In this document: positions 54,956 to 64,000 of the stretch, in pieces
Layout of the letters: every line of letters begins with the position of its first letter
Numbering within the stretch: position 1 is the stretch's first letter
Source: Misgurnus anguillicaudatus
Taxonomy: Eukaryota > Chordata > Actinopteri > Cypriniformes > Cobitidae
Length of the DNA: 64,000 nucleotides
NCBI RefSeq assembly: GCF_027580225.2
Contig: NC_073361.2
Coordinates: 26,688,001 to 26,752,000, forward strand
Direction of reading: 5' to 3'
Position numbers and translations under genes: made by a program
The notes under the pieces: generated by a model
Database searches by the model: none
Told to the model about the DNA's origin: nothing
What the model saw: the letters and a program-made list of their open reading frames with translations, nothing else

Positions 54956-55560
54956 TTTTAAAGTGGTGCTTTATTGCAATGCGTGTTTGTGCTTTCCATT
55001 TTGATTACCTGTAAAGCTGTGACAGGGGAATGATGAGATGGAAGAGGAAAACAAAACTGGGTCCATTTTCCTAAATTTGATCCAATATTCACAAATCTCC
55101 AGCCTCAATTTTTGAAGCTCATTCGGTGGCATGCAAAACCCAGGCCTGGACACTCTCACACTAATATAATCATGTTGTCTCCCAGTGTGGCCCACATAAT
55201 ATTGGCACAGCTGTAGCTTCAGGACGCCTTATGATTATGAAAATGAGACAAAACGGAGAACAGCAAGCTGTCTTCTGTCTCTTGCGGTCCATCACCTTCA
55301 TGGCGGAGATGCTGAGACCGACACCATCCACTAAATGTGGCCCACTGCTTCCTGGTGTTATTGTTCTCTATCATTACCTTACTCTCCATGTTGCCTTTTA
55401 TTGTCGTTATAACCCATTTGCCTGTGGTGAAAAGCCCGGTGTGTGGACCAGCGTGTGTGAATTTCACAGTCGATGAGTCCTGTGAGATATACAAGTTGCC
55501 GTGTAGTGTTCTCACTTAACTCGCTCTTCACCTGTACAGTATTTGCAGGGTGAGCACAAA
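54956..55560. other. Unique, GC-balanced stretch with a minus-strand AATAAA
   Basis: No repeat family is recognised. Overlapping 60-98-codon frames exist on both strands around 55220-55560, but none shows a domain. A minus-strand AATAAA lies at 54970-54975. It could be a non-coding transcript, an exon of an unrecognised gene or a conserved element; which cannot be told from sequence alone. Confidence 0.25.
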
Positions 55561-55804
55561 GCACAATTTGCTTCCGGTTTGATCGGATTGTAAGTAGATG
55601 GTGTAATTGTTAACGGAGTCCAACATGGTTTGGGATTGGATTACTTACATCACATTTAGAGGTTTTTGGAAAACACATATGACAACATATTGCATTTCAA
55701 GTGTAATCACTATTATGACTACCTACTCAATTTTCTTAAAAAAATAATATACTTGAGTTTTATTGCTCAAAGGTTGCTCTTTTATAGCTCATTTAAGTAT
55801 CAAC

Positions 55805-57188
55805 TTAAGGGCTCGTTATAGTTGTGCGTAGGTCCTACAGCCCGATTTATAGTCGGCGTAGTTCTACGCCATAGCTACGCTGTAGGTTATCCGTAGCTTG
55901 TGCGTACCCTTGCGTAGCCTGACTTGCACCTCGCAAAATTTTTAATAGCGCATCAGTTCTACGGGGACCGCAAGTGCTGTGATTGGTTCACCAGAACCCC
56001 TCCCATCGGGTAAAAAACTGCGTCATAGGTATTTCCGTTTGCGATGGTGAAAACAAAGATGAGCAAAGTTGAGGAATGATTTAACGCAAACTGCAACAAA
56101 AGTCGCTATTTATTTACTTCTACCTTTGCTGGTCTTCGAAAATCATACACAACAAGTTGCTGTTTCTTCTTCGTTTGTGGGTTAACTTGCCAAGCTTCTT
56201 CTTATTTGACGGTCGTGCTACTACTGTGGTTACACGCGTGGATACTGCCTACCAGCAGTCTGCGCATGTGTTTGCACGTCGACGCAGACGGTGACGCAAA
56301 AGTATAAATGAAAACCGACGCGAAACCTACGCCGTCGCAGCTACGCCGTAGGACCTACGCACAACGAGCCCTTAAGGCGTAGCCGCGACGGCGTAGGTTC
56401 CGCATCGGTTTTCATTTATACTTTTGCGGCGTCGTTCCGCGTCGACGTGCAAACACACGCGTGGTAGACAGTATCCATGCGTGTAACCACAGTAGCAGCG
56501 CGACAGGCAAAGAAGAAGAAGCTTGGCAAATTAAAGCAACACTAAAGAGTTTTGTTCTTTGCTCCCCCTACAGGTTGGAAGCGGAATTGTCTATTACCAC
56601 TGTCATAACTAATTTAGCCTACTGCAGCAAAGCTGGCTCCGATTGGATTGTAGGTCTGCCGTAAAGCAAGTTTTCGTAGTTTTCACTCGAACTACAGGAC
56701 CGCGACCCGGCGGTTGGAAACTTTTTTAGTGCGGTTTTGGCCGATAGAGGGCTGCAAAGCTAATGTGAAAGTGACGTTCACCCTGTTTCGAGTGGATAAA
56801 CGACTGAAACTTTTTTTGGAAATGTTATTTTAAGGTAAAAAAACTCTTTGATGTTGCTTTAACCCATAAACGAAGAAGAAACAGCAACTTGTTGTGTTGT
56901 GTTTTGAGAAGACCAGCAATGATGGAAGTAAATAAACAATGACTTTTGTTCCAGTTTGAGTTAAATCATTCCTCAACTTGGCCCATCTTTGTTTTCACCG
57001 TCGCAAACGGAAATGCAGTTTTTTACCTGACGGGAGGGGTTCTGGTGGACCAATCACAGCACTTGCTGTCTGTGTAGAACTGACGCGCTGTTAAAAATTT
57101 TGCGAGGTGCATGTCAGGCTATGCAGAGCTACGCACAGGCTACAGATAACCTACAGCGTAGAGCTTACGCACGACTATAAATCGGGCT
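55805..57188. mobile_element. Head-to-head pair of CTACGCC-rich TIR elements
   Basis: 55809-56371 has ends GGGCTCGTTATAGTTGTGCG and CGCACAACGAGCCC, with TTAA on both sides (55805-55808, 56372-56375). The sequence 56376-57188 runs back in inverted order through the same interior (TTCATTTATACTTTTGCG, TTTGTTTTCACCG.CGCAAAC, AATTTTGCGAGGTGCA) to ACTATAAATCGGGCT, the inverse of 55839-55853. The second half is interrupted at 56533-56862. Confidence 0.7.
56533..56862. mobile_element. TIR MITE TTAAAGCAACACTAAAGAG
   Basis: Ends TTAAAGCAACACTAAAGAGT and ACTCTTTGATGTTGCTTTAA are inverted. About 330 bp, non-coding, inserted in the larger inverted element. Confidence 0.8.
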
Positions 57189-59798
57189 TTAGTCTAAGAT
57201 GTTTCTGCTTAAATAGAAACTAATGACACAATTCAAATACATTCATAGTATGGAGCTGTAAAATGGTCCCTTGGTAGACTTTCAAAAAGTACACATTCGA
57301 GTTCATATTAGTACCTCAAAGGTACATGTTGGTAACCAAATGTATACATATCCGTACCTAAATGGTACATATTAGGACCTTTTTAATGGGTACTGCCACA
57401 GTTACACCTTGGGTCCATTTCTAAAAAGCTAAATAAAAAAGCCAAAACAAAAAATTTGGCATTCAAAAAGATTATAACTTTAAAGGGTTAAAAGAAAATC
57501 TGTATCAAACTTGGCATAAGAAGGAAAGTATAGTGAAACATGTGAATCTGACATGTCACAGTCGGAAAATGTAATGTATCCAGAGCACGTAGGAGTAAAG
57601 CTTTTGGAGAGACGGAGAGGCCTGTGAGTGGATCCTGATGACGTGGACAATAGTTGAGTCCAGTGACCCGTCAAGACCTCACTAAACTCAGCAATCAAAG
57701 ATGAACCGGCACTACAAAAGCTCTCATCGCTGCTTTCCAAAGCTTCAAACCTTCACAACACCCTGAATTCTTTTCATTAGTTTTCTGCCGTGTTGTATAC
57801 ACGACTGCAATCGTTATTTTATTGCTGTGGGAAAGAAATATTACTTGTGTTATGTGTTTGGCTCTGAATGTAATACAGAATATTTCTCCTGTTGGGGTCA
57901 TTTTATTTACACGGCATTTGCATAGAAGCTTACGGGCAGGCAGTACGTTTGGTCTCGAATGACACAAATCATTGGCTTCTGGGTTTCTCCGTGTTTCTGA
58001 GTTTTCATTTCGGAGACAGACAGATAAATGAATGTATTTTATTGATCCATGGAAATCGGGAAAATCTTTGTTTGCAGGATATCGGTCTAACTGTGGAGGG
58101 TAGCGTTTGCACTTTCACCTATGGGCTTCTCAGCCGAGGGCAGTTTACATCCAGCGGGTTTAAGGTCAAATGTCAGATTGTTGTTTTTGTGTTTTAGGAA
58201 CACACAAAAAAGGAATAAAGTCCAATTCAAAATGCCAAGAAAGAAAAATCTCTGGGTTGAACTCCAATATTTGATTTCACTTCTCAAGGTTTTGCATATA
58301 CTAGGACAAATTTTCACAAAAACAATTTTAACTGTATGGCTGTTAATTTACACGATGACGGTGTAAACATTTGAATATGGGTTTCAAAGTGCATGTTTTT
58401 AATAACAACATCTTGTCGTCTCTGTTTAAACTACAGTACGTAAATGCTGTGATAACGAACATGCACATGCTTTAATTCAGTCTATATGCATGCACAAGTA
58501 TAACAAAACAAAAATGTGTGTGTGCTGCTCAGAATATTAAGTTTAACAATTCTCAGTTTGCCGTTTTGTAGTCCAGGATCACTTGTAGCAAAGTCTTTAT
58601 TTTGCAAGTCACAAGTGGGTTCACACGAGCTGCGTTTGAGGCGTCAAAATCGCATCCCGTGCCTAGTTTGCCGCTTGAACAGTTTGAGTTTACTCGCTTC
58701 ATTTGCACGTGAAAGTTGCACATGAAATTCTAGTCATCGAGGCATTCACGTGGAAATTCCTGTCATGGAAGGGGCCTCTGCGACTCAGCTCGCTTTCTGT
58801 AGTCACGTCACTACTAGAGCAAGGTCCTGATTGGTTAACGCGGCGCATTTTTCCACCAAAGTTCAAAATTTTCAACTTGCGCGTTTGCCGCGGCAACGCA
58901 GCATAAGTCTTGAATCTTTGCATTAAAGTCTCGTATCAACTTTCGGGTAAAACGGACTTAGTCCCAAGTTTAATCCCTTTTGTCAAGATAGGCAAGTCCA
59001 AGTCAAGTCGCAAGTCATCCACTTTAAGTTTCAAGTCTTAAACAAGTCATTAGTGCTCTTTGCCCAAATTTGTGCTGTTTCTTTACAAAGTAACATCGCC
59101 ATCTACTGGCCTATCACCTGTAATACATCTTATTTAGTTGTCTTTGCAGATCTGTGTAAATGTATGTGAACGTTTCTATTTTTCACTACATTGTTTTTGT
59201 GTAAACATACCGGTTGAATAGTTTAAAATCATTTGTCTATCTGTAATGGTGAAATATGTTACCATAAATCCAAATTATTTTCTTCATATTTGTTTCACTG
59301 TTTATTTTACAGTCTTACATCTCAAGTTTTTTACTTGCTGGCACAAAACAAACGACTACTGTTCAACATGTTACTATGTTTTTACATGTCATCTTTATTG
59401 TCATGCAGTGCACCTTTTCTTTGATGGTGTAATGGCTGCAGACAGCATAAGAAAGCTTTCTGTGAAGTAATTTGACATAGCTGGTTTCCCCCGGACTTTC
59501 TTTTCTTCAAGAATTCTCATCTGTTGTGACAGCAATATAATTTCATCACAAGGTGAGCAATCCAGTCTGCATTTAAATCAAAATGTATGAGTTCCCCTTT
59601 AACCCAAGTGAGATACAATCACACTGAAGTGGCAAAGCCATATGATTGAAGGAGTTAACTTGCCCAATAGGTGGCACGTTTTATCCAAAGTGCCTTACAG
59701 TGCAGTAATAGCATGGGTATTTATACCCCAAATGCGTTGCTAATAGCCCGGATTACAATCTCAACACCCTTCTAACAAGGCAATAGGCAATAGATTCT
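57189..59798. other. Intergenic with repeat pieces
   Basis: 57284-57410 carries GGTAC-rich units (GTACCTCAAAGGTACATGTT). 58611-58903 is a truncated copy of the PIF/Harbinger-like family (GGGTTCACACGAGCTGCG, right end GGCAACGCAGCA then TAA). 59670-59760 resembles a decayed SINE in minus orientation. No gene. Confidence 0.45.
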
Positions 59799-60603
59799 TT
59801 AAGTCCCCCTGTGGTGAAAATCAAGTATTCTTTTTTGTGTGGATTGTTTTTAATATGCTTTAAAGTGCACCTATTTCATTGCTAAAAACAATGTTATTTT
59901 GCGTATTTGGTACAATACAATGTGTTTGCGTGGTTTATGGTTAAAAAACACATTGTTTTTCACATACCATACATTTTTGTAGCTCCAGTTATACTGCTTT
60001 CCTCAAACACATTGATTTGTACAATACTCATCGATCTGAAAAGCTCTGTGTTCCTAAGTGGCCAGCTAATCCGTACGTTGTGATTGGCCTGAATACCTCT
60101 GACGTGAGACGGAAATGTGACGCTCCTTACCATGTTTAAAAGATGCACTCACAATACAATGCTAACAGGATTTAATTAACAGGCCGTGAGTCAAAGCGGG
60201 AGGAATTATGATAATGTCGGTCTTGTCCATGTCAACAGGCCCGGGAAGTAAACTGTCGCCTAGAATCCGTTTGTTTGTTGTAGTCCAAAAAGAAGAGATT
60301 TACGTTGGAAACGATAACTCGCGTCATCGTTTACTTTGGGGTTTGTACCTTTTGCATATCTTTAACATGTACTAATACACACTTACACACCAAAGGAAAT
60401 GTAAAATCGTGAATCGGACAATAGTTGCTCTTTAAGACAGACCATGCGCATATTCATCATTCAACACCATTGTTTTCTTCATAAAATTGGAGTTTTCCAA
60501 AGAACCACGGTTTGAAATCGCCTCGGTTTACGTCACAAACATGTAACCAATCACATCAACACATTGCTTAAAATTGAACTGATCAACTACAGGGGGACTT
60601 TAA
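59799..60603. mobile_element. TIR element TTTAAGTCCCCCTGT
   Basis: Left end TTTAAGTCCCCCTGTGGTGA; right end CTACAGGGGGACTTTAA. Contains TTTATGGTTAAAAAACACAT and GGCCAGCTAATCCGTACG, shared with the inverted fragment at 52650-52850. 805 bp, non-coding. Confidence 0.75.
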
Positions 60604-62479
60604 CATTAAATTTAAAAATGTACACATATTTAATCATCAGAATTACATAAATAAATGTTTCTTTACTATGAAAAAAATATTCATGCATTAAAATAGATTG
60701 AATGTAACCCTTGGGTTCATAATTGATTATGTGTGGACCATAAATATGCAAATTAATCTCCGCCTCCACTCCGTCACACCAACTAGCTGTTCAACTCAAC
60801 AAAAAACTGAATCTATTGGTGTTTACGTCATATTAACAAAGTCAAGTCTGAAGTTTATTGCTTTGCTTTTAAGCCAGCATGCGGCTAATACACTGCTTAA
60901 CCGTATCGATTTGTTACGATTCGATTTTTATTTTTGTTATTTATTTCTCTTAAAATTCATTCATTTTATGAGCAATCTTTGATCTTATTGAAATCTTTAG
61001 ACTTTATTATCTTGGCAAATCTGAGCACTGTTTGTAACATCTCAGAGTCTTTAATTCACGAGAAACATTAGTCAGACAGGAGACTGAAGCAAAATCCAAT
61101 TGTTTTTCATTTAATCTCACTGCTGGCTACGAGAAACACTTTCGCCATTAAAGAGTCTAGTTTTTGGGTCTTTTTCACCCCAAGGAATCACATAAATAGG
61201 GATGTATTATAACAAACAAAATTTGAAGTCTGAAAAGAACGATTGGTGGTGTAATAGGGATGAACACCGACAATGAAATTTGATGGCATAATGTGCATAA
61301 AAAATGACATGGCCCTTGTGTTAATACTGCTCAAAACGCCATCAGAGGACAACTGTGATATCATCTCAGCCTGGATTCTCCACAGGCAATTTACAAGACT
61401 CATAAGCCATTACAATAAGGAATAGCGGCTGGAGAAATTAAAACCGTCCTATTGATAAATGTGCTGAAATAACCAAATTTAAAGAGGAAATGGAAGATCT
61501 CCCACCGAGAGTCTCATAGCTACAGTCAGGAGATGAGTACAACACGCACACACGAATTTAGCAAACAGAATTTCGTTTACGTCTCAACAGTTTGGTCGAA
61601 ATAATGACTAGTAAGCACCGCTCCCTTCAAACACGAGGGTACAGGACTGGAAAAGACAAACTTGTGACACAGTCGTTCGATGGCAGTGAGCAGTGAGTCT
61701 ACTGTGATGATGTTTATACACCGCCGTGGTTCTTCTTTCAGAAGACGGACCGCTAGATCCAAAAGTCGGAGCTGTGTTTCACAATCCTGTCTGGCTCGGC
61801 AGAAGCCAGCGATTAATCAAACATCCATCTCGACTTGGAAGAGTCAAGACACTTTAATCATTCCAAATACTTGTGTGTTTAGCTGTAATAATTTGACTCT
61901 ATCATGGTAGGACAGTTCCTGCTGTGATTTATGGGTCTCTCTTTCTTTCTCTCGCTGCGTTTTCCTCTCCCTCAACTCATGGCTCATCATTTTTATTCCT
62001 TCAACAGGAAAATAAACACTCACTTGGTCCAAATCAGTAATGATTTTGCCAAAATGGCTCCCTCTTCATCCGTACACTAATAACATGCAAATGCATCGGG
62101 CTCGTATTGAGTCTGGGGTCTTGGTGGAATGACCCGATATAGAAATGATTGAGAGGAATCTGTGTTTTCGATGACAGATGAAATAAACAAACAAACGGAT
62201 AATTAAACGACTCGCAATGTCTCAATTAATCAAACGCCGTCTGTGTTGAATGAAGTCCATTCTGCAGCTAAACTCTATAGACTTTTGCTTATATAAAAGG
62301 ATTGTTCCTATTCGGTGTGATTAGAAAAGATTCATTAATTTCTGAGCTCACGTGCTGCTTTGATTAATGAAGCTTGAAACTCAAACGTTTTGAAAAATGT
62401 GAAGCGAAATGAGTTGACAGTTCTACCTGATTTCACATTTTACATGCTTATATACTAGAATTATTGTCACACGTTTTAC
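60604..62479. other. Intergenic, mostly unique sequence
   Basis: No repeat family is recognised between about 60900 and 62300. The composition is moderate, with AATTAAA, GATTAATC and TAATTAA-like cores. It is the best gene-desert candidate here for conserved non-coding DNA; no coding gene is supported. Confidence 0.35.
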
Positions 62480-62612
62480 GTTACAATTACATTCATGCTT
62501 TTGTCCAAAGTGACTAATGCATTCAAATTATAGATTTTATCAGTATGTGATTCCTGGGGATCAAACCCATGATGTTTTGCACTGCTAACACAATGTTCTA
62601 CAAGTTGAGATA
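62480..62612 (-). mobile_element. tRNA-derived SINE, minus orientation
   Basis: Tail complement ATGCTTTTGTCCAAAGTGAC at the left; head complement GGGGATCAAACCCATGATGT, TGCACTGCTAACACAATGTT at the right. Nearly full length. Confidence 0.75.
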
Positions 62613-62727
62613 CAAAAATAATGTTAATTTATTGTTACTTTTATCATTTATAAACGATTATAAACATTTATATCATTTAACTAAATATTTAGGTGTCAGG
62701 ACAAAGAAGAAGACTGTCAGATGCATG

Positions 62728-63246
<519 letters not shown>

Positions 63247-63911
63247 TATGTGGATGGATGAGATGGATGGATGGATGGATGGATGGATGGATGGGATGGA
63301 TGGATGGTATGGATGGAGGGATGGATGGATGGATGGAGGGATGGATGGAGGGATGGAGGGATGGATGGAGGGATGGATGGAGGGATGGATGGATGGGATG
63401 GATGGATGGATGGATGGGATGGATGGGATGGATGGGATGGATGGGATGGATGGGATGGATGGATGGATGGATGGATGGGATGGATGGGATGGATGGATGG
63501 ATGGATGGGATGGATGGATGGATGGATGGATGGATGGATGGATGGATGGATGGGATGGATGGATGGATGGATGGATGGATGGATGGGATGGATGGGATGG
63601 ATGGATGGATGGATGGATGGATGGATGGGATGGATGGATGGATGGATGGATGGATGGGATGGATGGATGGATTGGATGGATGGATGGATGGATGGATGGA
63701 TGGATGGATGGATGGATGGATGGATGGATGGGATGGATGTATGGATGGGATGGGATGGGATGGGATGGATGGGATGGATGGGATGGATGGGATGGGATGG
63801 GATGAATGGGATGGATAGATGGATGAATGGATGGATGGATGGATGGATGGATGGGATGGGATGGGATGGGATGGGATGGGATGGGATGGGATGGGATGGG
63901 ATGGGATGGAT
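63247..63911. repeat. GGAT/GGGAT satellite
   Basis: About 665 bp of GGAT tetramers interspersed with GGGAT pentamers, ending in a block of about 14 pure GGGAT (63852-63907). The frames rich in Met, Asp, Gly and Trp are by-products. Confidence 0.97.
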
Positions 63912-63942
63912 AGGTAGGTAGGTAGGTAGGTAGGTAGGTAGG

Positions 63943-64000
<58 letters not shown>
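63912..64000. repeat. GGTA then GATA satellite, running off the window
   Basis: About eight GGTA units, then fourteen GATA units to the last base. The array continues beyond the window. Confidence 0.97.

Noticed and set aside
57480..57740. 86-codon serine-rich minus-strand frame
   Set aside because: No domain, no splice structure and no family resemblance; expected by chance in this length of sequence.

Overview
This window reads as vertebrate genomic DNA, almost certainly from a teleost and most like a cypriniform. It is AT-rich, has small phased exons with GT/AG borders, and is full of short terminal-inverted-repeat (TIR) DNA transposons and tRNA-derived SINEs of kinds familiar from carp-like fishes. 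The species assignment is inference. There is no bacterial-type gene organisation, and nearly all open frames in the window are chance frames.

The one protein-coding gene I can support is a complete copy of ptbp2 (polypyrimidine tract-binding protein 2, neuronal PTB) on the minus strand. It runs from the start codon at 48324 to the stop at 32009, in 14 exons. Every junction closes in phase and the product is 510 or 514 residues, with four RRM domains. The gene keeps the 34-nt exon 10 whose skipping is the known mammalian PTBP1/PTBP2 control switch. In this sequence skipping would put a stop codon 27 nt into exon 11, and the exon is preceded by a long pyrimidine tract with PTB-type motifs. Exon 8 has two in-phase donors 12 nt apart. 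The RRM1-RRM2 linker differs from mammalian PTBP2.

Layout: 1-30.9 kb is intergenic and packed with transposons. It includes several nested insertions whose target-site duplications (TSDs) can be read directly: hAT elements with 8-bp TSDs at 9.3-10.4, 13.9-15.2, 20.2-20.8, 25.3-29.1 and 29.1-29.8 kb, and PIF/Harbinger-type elements with TAA or TTA TSDs. From 30.9 to 48.4 kb lies ptbp2, whose larger introns carry at least ten more insertions. From 48.4 to 62.7 kb is intergenic sequence upstream of ptbp2, with more nested elements and two stretches of apparently unique sequence (about 54.96-55.56 and 60.9-62.3 kb) that are candidates for conserved non-coding DNA or a non-coding transcript. From 62.73 kb to the window end is a compound GACA/GATA then GGAT/GGGAT then GGTA and GATA satellite, part of which has a higher-order unit.

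No CRISPR array, functional tRNA or rRNA gene, or novel protein-based system was found. The most interesting biology is the ptbp2 splicing architecture and the readable order of transposon insertions.
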